Source: Pontibacter actiniarum (GTDB lineage Bacteria > Bacteroidota > Bacteroidia > Cytophagales > Hymenobacteraceae). Taken from it: 64,000 bases of DNA. The translations under genes were made by a program, and so were the position numbers. The notes under the pieces were generated by a model, which was given only the letters and a program-made list of their open reading frames with translations, had not been told where the DNA came from and ran no database searches. The stretch is from NCBI RefSeq assembly GCF_003585765.1, contig NZ_CP021235.1:2728001-2792000 (forward strand), given 5' to 3'. Shown one piece after another: positions 1 to 8,721 of the stretch. Each line of letters opens with the position of its first letter. Positions within the stretch are counted from its first letter, which is position 1.

Positions 1-267
1 ATCATGTAACTAAGCCTTGTCAATACTGGCAGCATAAAAGAGATTTACCTGCTCTGATAAAGCAAACATACCAATGTCCTGTATTTTATCGTCAATACTA
101 TATATAAATTATCTAATTATCGTACAAACCTGTATCTTCTTTGTAAGGATGGTACCGGCCATTGTCCCTGGCTCAAGCAAAGGCTTGTTTCATCGTGCTT
201 GAGGTTAGAGGCAGTCGTTTACCGTAGGAGAAGATTTACAAAGGGTACTTAACAATCTTAACGCCCT

Positions 268-1239
268 ATGAAACACTTAAAACAGTTTCTGATCCGCCTC
301 CAGACCTTCCACCTTCACATCCAGCAAAGGAAGGTGCGCCAGGGGTCCCCTGCTGAAATCAACGAAGTGCAGGCTTATGACATCCGCCACGAGACTCCCT
401 ATGAGGAGGCTTCCGCCTTCGAGAGTGAGCTCCGGCTTCTTTCTGAACTGGCTGTTCTGGACCTCATTACCCTTGAAGTGGTGCAGCTACAAACAGTTGA
501 TCGCTTACTTAGCCTAATGGAGCGGCGCTTCAAAACCTTCTGGTTGAATTTTCATGGTCAGGCTGCTGAGTTCCGCTGGCAACACTACCCCTCGGGCTAT
601 ATTTCCCTTGTTGGACTGGATAAGCTGTTTGTTGTACAGAACCTCAGGGCGGCTCATGCGCATGTGTTGATCGAAGAAACGTTTGTAGATGACCTGAGTG
701 AATCTGTCAAGCTTCGGGAGTTCTTGCTTGCCTCCCTAAGGCAGCACGTTAATAGCCTGGTACCTGTTGAGCAGGTACACGCCACCTCAACAATACCCCC
801 TCTGGCTGGTGAGCCTGTCCGCCGCTTCCCACGCTTTGTAGAGGGGGTCGCAGTGGCATTCTACGATATTCTGAAAGGGTATTTCGCACAGCACGAGCAA
901 CAACTGCTGCTGCCCCTCCTGCAGGAGAATTTACCCCCCGCTTCCCCCCTCGTTTTCCACGGAAACGGCAATCAGCTGGCAGATGCTTTCAAGCAGCTCT
1001 ACGAGGCGAACCTCATTGTGGGCTGCCTCAAAGGGGACCTGGAGGAGTGGATCTCCAGACACTTCGCCTATGTATTCCGCAAACAACAAAGAACACTGCC
1101 CCCCAACTACCTGGCTGCCATCATCTCCTCTAATGTGAAGCCCTGTCAGTCCCCTATCCTGGACGTGAAGAAGCAACCTGACGGCACTTACGCCGTCTTC
1201 CCGGTGCTTCGCACGCAGAAAAACTATAACAGTCGATAG
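268..1239 (+). CDS. hypothetical protein of mobilizable element, distantly RteC-like
   Basis: The product is a 323-residue soluble protein with no signal peptide or membrane segment. I do not recognise it firmly. The middle (about residues 120-160) has an acidic/hydrophobic helical pattern ending in a stretch like KLREFLLASLRQHV. The last 120 residues have a helical layout that loosely recalls the C-terminal half of RteC-type regulators of Bacteroides conjugative elements, including a late segment with ISSNVKPC. That similarity is an impression, not an alignment. It lies just upstream of an excisionase-like gene and in the same direction, which fits a regulator or accessory gene of the mobile module. 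Good coding quality makes the gene itself likely; the function is open. Confidence 0.6.
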   Translation: MKHLKQFLIRLQTFHLHIQQRKVRQGSPAEINEVQAYDIRHETPYEEASAFESELRLLSELAVLDLITLEVVQLQTVDRLLSLMERRFKTFWLNFHGQAAEFRWQHYPSGYISLVGLDKLFVVQNLRAAHAHVLIEETFVDDLSESVKLREFLLASLRQHVNSLVPVEQVHATSTIPPLAGEPVRRFPRFVEGVAVAFYDILKGYFAQHEQQLLLPLLQENLPPASPLVFHGNGNQLADAFKQLYEANLIVGCLKGDLEEWISRHFAYVFRKQQRTLPPNYLAAIISSNVKPCQSPILDVKKQPDGTYAVFPVLRTQKNYNSR

Positions 1240-1325
1240 GTAACAGGTAGGAAGCGGGACTACCTGCTTGTAACCTTGTAAACAAGACTATTACCATTGC
1301 AGTGTAAACCAAACGAAACACTGCC

Positions 1326-1661
1326 ATGGAAAACCTTACCTTCGAACAACTGCCCCAGGCCATGCGCCTACTGCACGAGAAATTGGATCGCCTTGAGCAA
1401 CGCTTCGAGGAGCAAAACACGCTGCAGGACGCCGAAACTATCTTTAACGTCACACAGGCTGCTGCTTTTCTCCACTTATCCGTCGCCACCCTCTATGTGA
1501 AAACCAGCCGCAGGGAAGTCCCTTTCAACAAACAGGGTAAACGCCTCTACTTCTACAAAGCTGAACTGGATGAGTGGGTACGCAAGGGGCGGAAAAAGAC
1601 TATGTCTGAGATTCGGGAGGAGGCAGGGCAACATGTGTTGAGCACCAAGAGAAGGACCTGA
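1326..1661 (+). CDS. helix-turn-helix DNA-binding protein, excisionase (HTH_17) type
   Basis: The 111-residue protein has an N-terminal helix rich in Leu and Glu (residues 8-35, probably a coiled coil). A winged-helix HTH of the excisionase/MerR kind follows, with the hallmark pattern FNVTQAAAFLHLSVATLY, a basic turn, then KRLYFYKAELDEWV. In integrative elements of Bacteroidota such proteins (orf2x or Xis-like) bind att sites or help control excision and mobilization genes. It sits between an unknown protein and a primase-like gene, the order seen in NBU-type mobilizable elements. The domain call is firm; the role in excision is inferred from context, since no integrase is in the window. Confidence 0.85.
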   Translation: MENLTFEQLPQAMRLLHEKLDRLEQRFEEQNTLQDAETIFNVTQAAAFLHLSVATLYVKTSRREVPFNKQGKRLYFYKAELDEWVRKGRKKTMSEIREEAGQHVLSTKRRT

Positions 1662-1997
1662 TGTTTTGATCGCTTCCGAAGCGACAGGAGCGCACCTTTG
1701 ACTTTCGAAAGCACAGGAGGCAGCGGGTGGCGCAGGTTTTACTGCTGCACCCGCTCCGCTTCCTTAAGGCACGCGCCCCACATGTTGATTCCAAGCCCAG
1801 CTATGGTACCCTCCCTTTCATGCACTGGCAGAGGCGTAAGCGAGCTGTGCAGCAGAAGCTGTTCGGGCACTGGCACATGCACGGGGATTTGCAGGACCTA
1901 GACCGTGCTGCATCCGTGTATTGCCTCAACAGGTAACATTCTCCCTGGAAGAGCCAATCCGGCCACTGTGTACATTTAAACTCATAAATAGTGTAAA
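1662..1997. other. 336-base spacer without a convincing gene
   Basis: The spacer is GC-rich and shows several short inverted repeats, for example GATCGCTTCCGAAGCGAC near 1668-1685 and arms GCGGGTG/CACCCGC around 1724-1754. A GTG-started frame at 1727-1936 (69 residues, very basic) is open but has no recognisable domain. It may be a small gene, a decayed gene or chance. No clear promoter of the TAnnTTTG type was seen. Confidence 0.4.
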
Positions 1998-2930
1998 ATG
2001 AATATCCAGCAAATTAACAGTGAGCTCTCTATCACCGACTTTCTGGCAAGCCAGGGCATCCAGCCAGCGCATCGGAAAGGTTCTGACTGGTGGTACATCT
2101 CCCCTGTCCGCGCTGCCGAGCGCACCCCTTCCTTCAAGGTCAACACGCGCCTGAACCGCTGGTACGACCACGGCGTCGGGGAAGGCGGCAAGGTCTTCGA
2201 CCTGGCCCTGCGCCTGCACCGCACGGCGACGATCCGAGAGGTGATCCAGCTCCTCTCCGCACAGGCGCTTCCTTCGGCGGCAACAAGCGTTAAAGTCATT
2301 CAGCCCTCTAAAAGTACTGTTCCCCGTGAAAGCACCATCGTAGCGCAGGGCCGCTCACCCGGCATCGAGGTGCTGGAGAAGAGGCCCCTGGAGGATGCAA
2401 GCCCGCTGGCATGCTACCTGCAGCAGCGCAACATCCCGCTTAAGACGGCAAAGCCCTACTGCCAGGAGGTACGCTTCCGTATAGGGACGAGGCAGCACGA
2501 AGCCGTCGGCTTTGCGAACCGGTCCGGCGGCTACGAACTACGCAACAGCTGGTTCAAGGGATCCGCCGCCCCCAAGGACATCACCTTTGTGAATAACGGA
2601 GCTAAAAGGGTTTGCCTGCTAGAGGGCTTCATGGACTTCCTATCCCTGCTGGAGCTGCGCCCCCAGCTGGCCCTGCGCTCCAACTTCCTTGTCCTCAACT
2701 CCCTGGCTCTGCTAAGCAAAAGCCTGGACGTGCTTGGGCGGCACCGGGAAGTGCTCCTTTTCCTGGACCATGACCAGGCGGGCAGGAAGGTGGCCGAGCG
2801 GCTCCTGCGCTCGGACCTGCGCTGCGCGGACGCCTCCTCCTTTTACCAGGGCAGCAAGGACGTGAACGAGTTTCATGTGGCAAGGAAGCGGCAGGCAAAG
2901 CAGCTCCGGGTGGGCCTTGGCTACCGGTAA
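1998..2930 (+). CDS. primase-like protein: CHC2-type N-terminus with degenerate zinc site plus toprim domain
   Basis: The 310-residue protein has the two-part layout of small mobile-element primases. Residues 10-85 match the DnaG zinc-ribbon fold by its non-cysteine landmarks (IxDFLASQGI, SFKVNTRLNRWYDHG, GGKVFDLALRLH). The Cys/His zinc ligands expected between them are absent. Residues 200-290 form a toprim domain with the catalytic glutamate in VCLLEGFMDFL and the acidic pair in LLFLDHDQAGRKVAERLL. In NBU-like elements such proteins (PrmN1 type) support replication or second-strand synthesis after transfer. It lies between the excisionase-like gene and mobC in the same direction. The toprim assignment is solid; whether it still primes without zinc ligands is unknown. 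Confidence 0.85.
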   Translation: MNIQQINSELSITDFLASQGIQPAHRKGSDWWYISPVRAAERTPSFKVNTRLNRWYDHGVGEGGKVFDLALRLHRTATIREVIQLLSAQALPSAATSVKVIQPSKSTVPRESTIVAQGRSPGIEVLEKRPLEDASPLACYLQQRNIPLKTAKPYCQEVRFRIGTRQHEAVGFANRSGGYELRNSWFKGSAAPKDITFVNNGAKRVCLLEGFMDFLSLLELRPQLALRSNFLVLNSLALLSKSLDVLGRHREVLLFLDHDQAGRKVAERLLRSDLRCADASSFYQGSKDVNEFHVARKRQAKQLRVGLGYR

Positions 2931-2973
2931 GGTGCTTAGCTGTAGAGGCTTTCAGGGCAGGGAGCAAGTTTGT

Positions 2974-2992
2974 GTTTTTGTCATACAAAAAC
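2974..2992. other. candidate oriT hairpin upstream of mobilization genes
   Basis: A perfect 8-base inverted repeat (GTTTTTGT, 3-base loop, ACAAAAAC) sits in the 143-base spacer between the primase-like gene and mobC. A pyrimidine-rich CCTCTCCCC run follows. Relaxase nick regions commonly place such a hairpin directly upstream of mobC/relaxase genes. The nick site itself cannot be located by eye. Confidence 0.4.
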
Positions 2993-3073
2993 CTCTCCCC
3001 GGCCCCTGGCCTTCCCCTCAGCTCCCGGCGGTCGCAGCAGGGGACTTAGCAAGCACATGTATAAATCAGTCCC

Positions 3074-3466
3074 ATGGAAACAGCAAAAGCACAGCATCAG
3101 GAAAACACTAGGAAGAAAGGGGGCCGCCCCTTCAAACGAGTCAAGCGGACGCACGTGTTGGTCGTGCGCCTGACCGAGACCGAGCGGCTTCTGGTGGAGG
3201 GTAAGGCTCGGGAGGCAGGCCTGAGCGCCTCGGCCTGGTTCAGGGCGGCGGCCAAGAAAGCGGTGGTCGTGGCACGGCTCCGGCCTGAGGAGGCAACCCT
3301 TTTGCGCATGCTATCGGGGCTGGCTAACAACTTCAACCAGATCACCCGGCTGGCACACCGGGAGGGGCTGCTCTCGGTGCAGGGCAGGTGCCGCCAGCTC
3401 CTGCATGACATCCAGCACATACTCCAGCAGGTAAGCAAAGATGATCGGAAAGGTGATGATCGGTAA
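3074..3466 (+). CDS. mobC: MobC-family relaxosome accessory protein
   Basis: The 130-residue basic protein has the MobC layout. It starts with a Lys/Arg-rich head, then a ribbon-helix-helix-like segment (VVRLTETERLLVEGKAREAG, about residues 29-48), then SASAWFRAAA. The family's C-terminal signature follows: LxGLANNFNQITRLAHREG and a helix ending HDIQHILQQV. Such proteins bind oriT and help the relaxase open the nick region. The stop overlaps the relaxase start by 26 bases, so the two are translationally coupled. Family assignment is firm. Confidence 0.9.
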   Translation: METAKAQHQENTRKKGGRPFKRVKRTHVLVVRLTETERLLVEGKAREAGLSASAWFRAAAKKAVVVARLRPEEATLLRMLSGLANNFNQITRLAHREGLLSVQGRCRQLLHDIQHILQQVSKDDRKGDDR

Positions 3467-4391
3467 GAGCTTCTCAGGCTGCGTGCGCTACGTGGTGCAG
3501 AAGTCTGAGGCTGTGGTACTGGCCGCAGAGGGCATCCGTACAGAGTCTGTTCAGGACATGGTCGCCGACTTTAACCTGCAGCGCAAACTCAGGCCCGAGC
3601 TGGAGAAGGCCGTGGGGCACATCGCCTTGAGTTGGAGCATACAGGATGCGGCTAAGCTTACCCCTGCGATCATGGCAGAGCGGGCAAAAGAGTATATGGA
3701 GCAGATGCAGCTCAAGGATACGCAGTACCTCGTGGTCCAACACCAGGACCGCAAGCACCCGCACCTGCACATCGTCTACAACCGGGTGGACTATGAAGGG
3801 AGAACGATTTCAGATAGATTCCAGCACCGGCGCAACGCCAGGGTATGCCGGGAGATGACTGAGCGCCACGGCTATTATCTGGCACCAGGCAAAGGGCAGG
3901 TGAATCGCCAGCAGTTAAAAGGAGCCGATAAAGTAAAGTATGAGCTGCACGACGCGGTGAAGGAGGCACTGGGCAGGGCCCGCAGCTGGCAGGAGCTGGA
4001 GCGCCTTCTTGGGGATAAAAGCATCAGCATTGACTATAAGCACAGGCGTGGTACGGACCAGGTGCAGGGCGTGAGCTTCTGTGTGGGGGAGCTGAGCTTC
4101 AAGGGCTCCAGCGTGGACAGGAGCCTGAGCTACGGTAACATCACCAAGCGACTTGAACAGAACAGGCAGCAAGGCCAGCGTACACTACTCGCTCTGCTGC
4201 CCCGGCAGGGAGGCCACGTGCGCCCTCAGGCTCTGGCTGTTGTCCCACCATCGGGAGAGAGAAGCGTACTGCATCACCTTACTGACACCCTCCTCTCCCC
4301 CGCGGCAGCGCAGGCGGAATATGACCAATATCTGAATGACTATCACTTCAAAAGAACGAAACGCAAAAAAAGAAAAGGCAAACGCTTATGA
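3441..4391 (+). CDS. relaxase/mobilization nuclease (MobA/VirD2-like, MOBP-type)
   Basis: The 316-residue protein carries the relaxase N-terminal domain. Motif I is within MIGKSFSGCVRYV (6-18), HIALSWS is at 60-66, and the metal-binding three-histidine motif is in QHQDRKHPHLHIVYNRVD (100-117). These nick oriT on one strand and stay joined to the 5' end through a tyrosine during mobilization by a helper conjugative element. An in-frame ATG at 3456 could be the true start. The C-terminal third is poorly conserved and basic, ending in a Lys/Arg-rich tail that may bind DNA. No type IV secretion genes are in the window, so transfer would need a helper. Confidence 0.9.
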   Translation: MIGKVMIGKSFSGCVRYVVQKSEAVVLAAEGIRTESVQDMVADFNLQRKLRPELEKAVGHIALSWSIQDAAKLTPAIMAERAKEYMEQMQLKDTQYLVVQHQDRKHPHLHIVYNRVDYEGRTISDRFQHRRNARVCREMTERHGYYLAPGKGQVNRQQLKGADKVKYELHDAVKEALGRARSWQELERLLGDKSISIDYKHRRGTDQVQGVSFCVGELSFKGSSVDRSLSYGNITKRLEQNRQQGQRTLLALLPRQGGHVRPQALAVVPPSGERSVLHHLTDTLLSPAAAQAEYDQYLNDYHFKRTKRKKRKGKRL

Positions 4392-4924
4392 AAACAGAAG
4401 AACTGGAGGAACGGCTCCTGGACACCGAGCGCGTGCTGAGTCAGCATGCCAAAAGACTGAAACAGCTGGAGGAACGAGAGGGGCCGCAGGCGCCACAACC
4501 CATAGTCCCGCCGCCGTCAAAGGACTATACCTCCCACTTTGAAGAGCTGAAGGCGCTCATCAAGGAACATGATATTAGCAAGCATTCGCTGCAGCTCTAC
4601 GCCCTGATCACCTCTTTCTGGGAGGCATACAACAAGCTGCCCAAGGTGCTGCCTGTCCGGCACTACCACCATTTCGAGGCCAAGTCGAGGGGCTTTATCA
4701 TCGGTGGTTTCATGCTTTTACTTGCAACCTCCGTCTCCGTCGGGCTGTGCTTTAGCCTCTTCCGGGAGAATAGTAGGCTGCAGGAGAGCAGCACCAAGTA
4801 TAGGCTTGTCCGGCAAGAATACCCAGAGGCAGCTTTCTGGGCGGACTCTACATATCTTCTGGCCCCGGAGGAGGCTGAACGGCGCGTGGAGCTGTTAGAG
4901 GAAACAGAGGTAATTGAAAAATAA
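4388..4924 (+). CDS. small mobilization-associated membrane protein (MbpC-like position)
   Basis: The 178-residue protein starts inside the relaxase stop (4-base ATGA overlap), so it is the third gene of the mob operon. Residues 1-35 form a charged coiled coil, 36-48 a Pro-rich linker, and 102-122 a single hydrophobic membrane segment (FIIGGFMLLLATSVSVGLCF) followed by a charged helix. Third genes with one membrane segment are common after Bacteroidota relaxases, but no catalytic motif is visible. The last 262 bases overlap the end of the convergent XRE gene. Confidence 0.75.
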   Translation: MKTEELEERLLDTERVLSQHAKRLKQLEEREGPQAPQPIVPPPSKDYTSHFEELKALIKEHDISKHSLQLYALITSFWEAYNKLPKVLPVRHYHHFEAKSRGFIIGGFMLLLATSVSVGLCFSLFRENSRLQESSTKYRLVRQEYPEAAFWADSTYLLAPEEAERRVELLEETEVIEK

Positions 4925-5385
4925 TAGGCGGCTTGTAGAGAGGCCGCTTGATGTAAACGATCCTCTGGCAGTAACGCCTGTTGTTGCTGCCGGAGGATTT
5001 CCACCTTCTCCCGCTCACTTGCCAGCAGGCGCTCATAGAGTTTCCTGTTCTCATCCATCACCTCAATGAGCTTGTCCAGAGGATTAAAGGTACATTGATT
5101 AAAATTTCCCTTTCCAGCAGAAGCGTGATCATGCATATGCTCAATATGAAACATATCTCCATCTTCTCTAAAGTTTTTGATAGCTTCAGCCGTCACTCCG
5201 AGAGCACCAGCAATTCTGTTTAGCATCGCATCATCCACCTCCTCCTCCTGCTCAATGCGGGAGATGTTCTGCTGGGTAGTACCCAGTTCGCTGGCTAGTG
5301 CGGATTGCTTCACTCCCAAAGCAGTCCGCATTCTTCTCACGTGGTCACCCATGTGGATTGGTCGTCTTCTTTCTGCTGTTTCCAT
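4663..5385 (-). CDS. XRE-family HTH regulator with apparently run-on C-terminus
   Basis: The open frame is 240 residues. Residues 10-75 form an XRE/Cro helix-turn-helix (MGDHVRRMRTALGVKQSALA, then TTQQNISRIEQEEEVDDAML, then LGVTAEAIKNF). Residues 100-138 are a helical tail (NPLDKLIEVMDENRKLYERLLASE...) typical of a Bacteroidota XRE family that normally stops near here. The last 100 residues or so are Ser/Arg/Lys-rich and lie antisense to the mob membrane gene, so they look like read-through into a neighbour after a lost stop or a recombination join. It is probably a repressor of the module or of the defence operon. A start at residue 12 (MGDHV) is possible. Confidence 0.75.
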   Translation of the reverse strand: METAERRRPIHMGDHVRRMRTALGVKQSALASELGTTQQNISRIEQEEEVDDAMLNRIAGALGVTAEAIKNFREDGDMFHIEHMHDHASAGKGNFNQCTFNPLDKLIEVMDENRKLYERLLASEREKVEILRQQQQALLPEDRLHQAASLQAAYYFSITSVSSNSSTRRSASSGARRYVESAQKAASGYSCRTSLYLVLLSCSLLFSRKRLKHSPTETEVASKSMKPPMIKPLDLASKWW

Positions 5386-5419
5386 ACATTAATATACTTA
5401 AAAATGAACATTTAAGCAA

Positions 5420-5456
5420 TAACACTCCTATGTACAAGACAATTTTGTGAGTGTTA
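5420..5456. promoter_or_regulatory. candidate operator upstream of the XRE gene
   Basis: A perfect 8-base inverted repeat, TAACACTC ... GAGTGTTA, with 21 bases between arms, lies 35-71 bases upstream of the XRE start in the spacer before the defence operon's 3' end. The position suits autoregulation by the adjacent repressor. No TAnnTTTG element was recognised next to it. Confidence 0.35.
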
Positions 5457-5678
5457 AGAACAAGTCATAAACTAAACTTCTTATCATTCGCAACGAATAA
5501 AATCAAAAAGCTTCTACATAAGATAAATTAAAAGTAGAGAGGAGGAACATGGTTACAACATTATCCTAATATGTTCAATCCTCGTGAAGATCGCGCAGGT
5601 ATGTCTCAGACTAGCTTGTTTCATTACTTAAAGGCACTACATCCAACCTGCTAGTTCTAGTAAAGTTCTGCCGCACAA

Positions 5679-7715
5679 TTAGGATGCCTCAGCTTGTTGG
5701 AACCCGTTGTCCTTAGCTGACTTAAGGATACGTAAACCATTTTTAGCCTGTTTGGGACTAAAGGAGGTCTTCCGGTTTGCAAGTACACCCAGGTTATATA
5801 CCAGCTTCCTATCGAAGGGCGTAAACATATTATTTTCCTTCGCCCACTTTGATATGGCAAACCAGACTGCACTGTGTACTTCGGCTGCTTCATTAAGAAT
5901 TCTGGCGTCCTGCGGTGACAGGTTCACTACTTCCAGACAAGCTTCCACGTTACTGACAGATTGAGAGATAAGTTCTTCTCCGAGAGGGCCTAAATCAATA
6001 AATTTGTCCTTAAGCGTCAGCCAGCATTCCTGCTTCTTGCACCACTCACCAATGTTCATCCCTGCCTTATAGGGAGCATTGATATGCTTCCAGACTATAT
6101 TAATCATTTGATCTACGACTTGGTGTAGCTGCTCTGAGATAGCCTGATTTTCCCATATTTTATCAAGGTTAAGCTTTCTGTTTGTCTTATAGGAGAGCCA
6201 ACTGATAAGATAAGATACCATATTGGCCTTATAGCCTCCGAGGTTTCTTCTCATTACAATCCTGTCAATCTGCTTGAAGAGAATCGCTTTTGCAACAAGA
6301 TAATGATAATCCTGCTTGCTGATAACGACTTTGTCTGAATCTGATTCCTTCATAAATATCTTGAAGTTGTTCTCTGCGCCTTTGCTGACATCATACGGCC
6401 GTTGTCTCCAGCTCATTTCATACTTCGCCAGATCAGTCTTGGTGAACTTTTTCTGCTTAGGGTATTCTCTGTCAAATATACCTACCTCCTTCTTCGTAGT
6501 TCTTTTGGCCCTCTCATCCAGGTACTGACCCCGAGTTCTTTCATAGAACCACTTGTTGGTAGCTTTCCCACCTGTTTTAGCAGGCACCCATTCAGACCTA
6601 GAGAAATTTTCTATTGCGACATGATAATCACTATTTGAGTAAAAGTCTGAATCTTTTATAGCCGTCTGGCTGTTTGCAAAACGTGATATTCTGGGGACAA
6701 TCTTGTCAATTTCATCTTCATGTTTCACTACAGAGACTTTCATCTGCACAAATGCCTTCGAGAGATCACTCCCCTTCTCGGTTGATGTTGCAAATATTGA
6801 GGCTGTAGTCTGTCCACCGTTGACAACCTGCAGGTTCTCAATTCGTGTGATATAAGCAGCATTCCCTTCATATTCAATATCTATTTTGTCTGCAGTGGTT
6901 GAGATCCCGTTGTTGTAAGAGAAAAACATGTCCGCCCCACCTCTGATGGTTTCCCGTATCCCCTGGTTTACTTTTACCTTGAACTGGAGAAATGTCCTTA
7001 CATTCTTCTCCAGCAGCCCTTGTCTGTATTTTTTGTATATTTCGGCTAGAATATTGGCGGGCATTATTGTAAGATAGGCATCTACCTTGTCGCTCACCGG
7101 ATCCATCTGCAGGCATTTGAGCTTAAAGTTGAAATCGTTGATGAAATCAATCTCAATTTTTTGCTTGCCAGAGCGGATCAAATACTGCTGATAAACCCGC
7201 TCAATGTCCCAAAGCTGAAAGTCCAGGTAGACACCGTTTTCTTCTTTGGCTTCAGGTACAATATCTGCCGAAGTCTGGCCGTTGGTCAGTACAAAAAACC
7301 TTACATTCTTGACTGAATTCCTGGACTGTTCAATTATCTGTACCAGGTCAAAAACAACTGTGTCAGATTCATCAACTTTACCACTCAACCTGCCATCTCT
7401 TGCAGACCAGAAAAAATTCAATGCTTTCTGGAAGGCATCCTCCACTTCCCTATCATTTACCTTATGAAGACGAGCATCGCTTTTGAATATAGTGATGAAA
7501 AGGTCTATAGTCTGACTTTCTTCATCATAGTTCCAGGCGTTTACCTTAATGCCCCTCACCTTGTAGTGGCATAGCTCGCCGGCAATGACTTCCCCAGAAT
7601 CAACGACATATTCCAGTATATCATTGGTGATAGAGTCCTCTTGAGAAATTTTCTCCTCATCCACTGTAATTAATGAGCTTTCTAAGAACTCCACTGCAAA
7701 CTCTTGTAGCTGCAT
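5679..7715 (-). CDS. AIPR-family protein, last gene of the defence operon
   Basis: The 678-residue protein matches the AIPR (abortive infection phage resistance) family by its core motifs. These are FFSYNNGIST (264-273), ENLQVVNGGQTTASIF (293-308) and RISRFANSQTAIKDSDFYSN further on. The N-terminal 200 residues resemble the mixed alpha/beta region that precedes AIPR domains. AIPR proteins are tied to phage resistance in several bacteria, but their biochemical activity is not settled. Here the gene ends a seven-gene operon and starts 4 bases after the DUF4420 stop. Length is usual for the family. Base composition is clearly more AT-rich than the mob module. Confidence 0.93.
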   Translation of the reverse strand: MQLQEFAVEFLESSLITVDEEKISQEDSITNDILEYVVDSGEVIAGELCHYKVRGIKVNAWNYDEESQTIDLFITIFKSDARLHKVNDREVEDAFQKALNFFWSARDGRLSGKVDESDTVVFDLVQIIEQSRNSVKNVRFFVLTNGQTSADIVPEAKEENGVYLDFQLWDIERVYQQYLIRSGKQKIEIDFINDFNFKLKCLQMDPVSDKVDAYLTIMPANILAEIYKKYRQGLLEKNVRTFLQFKVKVNQGIRETIRGGADMFFSYNNGISTTADKIDIEYEGNAAYITRIENLQVVNGGQTTASIFATSTEKGSDLSKAFVQMKVSVVKHEDEIDKIVPRISRFANSQTAIKDSDFYSNSDYHVAIENFSRSEWVPAKTGGKATNKWFYERTRGQYLDERAKRTTKKEVGIFDREYPKQKKFTKTDLAKYEMSWRQRPYDVSKGAENNFKIFMKESDSDKVVISKQDYHYLVAKAILFKQIDRIVMRRNLGGYKANMVSYLISWLSYKTNRKLNLDKIWENQAISEQLHQVVDQMINIVWKHINAPYKAGMNIGEWCKKQECWLTLKDKFIDLGPLGEELISQSVSNVEACLEVVNLSPQDARILNEAAEVHSAVWFAISKWAKENNMFTPFDRKLVYNLGVLANRKTSFSPKQAKNGLRILKSAKDNGFQQAEAS

Positions 7716-7719
7716 TTTT

Positions 7720-8721
7720 TTAAGGCGTATGTATAACTTCCATGTTTACTTCAAAGGGGGTACAGGCCGCAACTGCAACCGTATATTTCAGATCGCCCAC
7801 ACCATCTGGCAGACCCGATGACATCACACGCGGGAAGCCCTCCTTTACTTCATACATCTTGGCGTCAGCCACCGTGAATCCTGTTTTGTAATGAGCAGCA
7901 TGTTCCATGCTATATCCGTACTTTGTGACTTTTAAATTAAAATGGAAAAAAGCGACCGGATCCTCCTGTAGAATGTCTTGAATCTCCTGCACCAGAACAG
8001 GCAGGCTTCTGGCAGGAAGGTTCTGATGCAAACGAAGTGTAAATATTGCCAGATAAAGATGTTTAAGCCCAACTTCATCTAACTGCCGCTCCGACGAAAC
8101 CGTAAATTTTTTGTGTTGCTTGCTGGATGTGGCTTTCACTTCAACCGCATTCTCTCCTAACTGAAAATCATGGGTTGTCTTGTCTGCCCCTGTCCAAAAG
8201 CTAATGGCTTCCTGGTGAGTAAAAAGGTACAGCAGGTGCTCCTTGAGGAAAACCAATTCTCCCACTAGACCTTTTTGTGCAGACAGAGACAAAACTGGTT
8301 TTTCCCGGCCTTCAAAAAAAATCTTCCAGGCACTCAAGATCTTGTGCAGCTCCCGAAAAAGGCTGCTTGCATCCTTTAAAACAGCCACGGCATCACACAA
8401 ATCCGATATAAAATATTCAAATATCCTATCAGATGCTGGAATTACTTGAGAAAATTTAATAAACTCCTTGTCACTAAATCCCCCAATGGTCGTTATTTGA
8501 CGACATACTTCAAGCCCTTTAATTCCTGGAAGCTCATTTAAATCAAGCTGTTGCAAAGAATCAGCCTTAAGATACAGCAGGCGGAGGCCGCTCTTGTAAT
8601 CCGAAGCCAGAAAAATTGGAAACGCACCGCTTGTTCTGACACGACGCGCGACCAGTCGCTGCCTTCCGCTACTGACTGACTCTGCATTGACGGATTCCCA
8701 AATTTCTTGATAATCAATCAT
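7720..8721 (-). CDS. PD-(D/E)XK-fold protein, DUF4420 family (putative nuclease)
   Basis: The 333-residue protein has the DUF4420 arrangement. GLVGELVFLK at 151-160 supplies an early acidic residue (E155). WTGADKTTHDFQLGENAVEVKATSS (176-200) holds the nuclease-like D185 ... E194-V-K196 core, and a SERQL motif follows at 210-214. These positions are consistent with an intact metal-dependent nuclease centre. It starts 8 bases inside the Z1 gene and ends 4 bases before the AIPR gene, so expression is coupled. In this neighbourhood the likely role is DNA cleavage guided or licensed by the other components. Family call firm; activity inferred. Confidence 0.9.
   Translation of the reverse strand: MIDYQEIWESVNAESVSSGRQRLVARRVRTSGAFPIFLASDYKSGLRLLYLKADSLQQLDLNELPGIKGLEVCRQITTIGGFSDKEFIKFSQVIPASDRIFEYFISDLCDAVAVLKDASSLFRELHKILSAWKIFFEGREKPVLSLSAQKGLVGELVFLKEHLLYLFTHQEAISFWTGADKTTHDFQLGENAVEVKATSSKQHKKFTVSSERQLDEVGLKHLYLAIFTLRLHQNLPARSLPVLVQEIQDILQEDPVAFFHFNLKVTKYGYSMEHAAHYKTGFTVADAKMYEVKEGFPRVMSSGLPDGVGDLKYTVAVAACTPFEVNMEVIHTP

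Noticed and set aside
1727..1936. Small GTG-started frame in the 1.66-2.0 kb spacer
   Set aside because: Basic and without a domain or clear ribosome site; kept only as a remark in the spacer entry.
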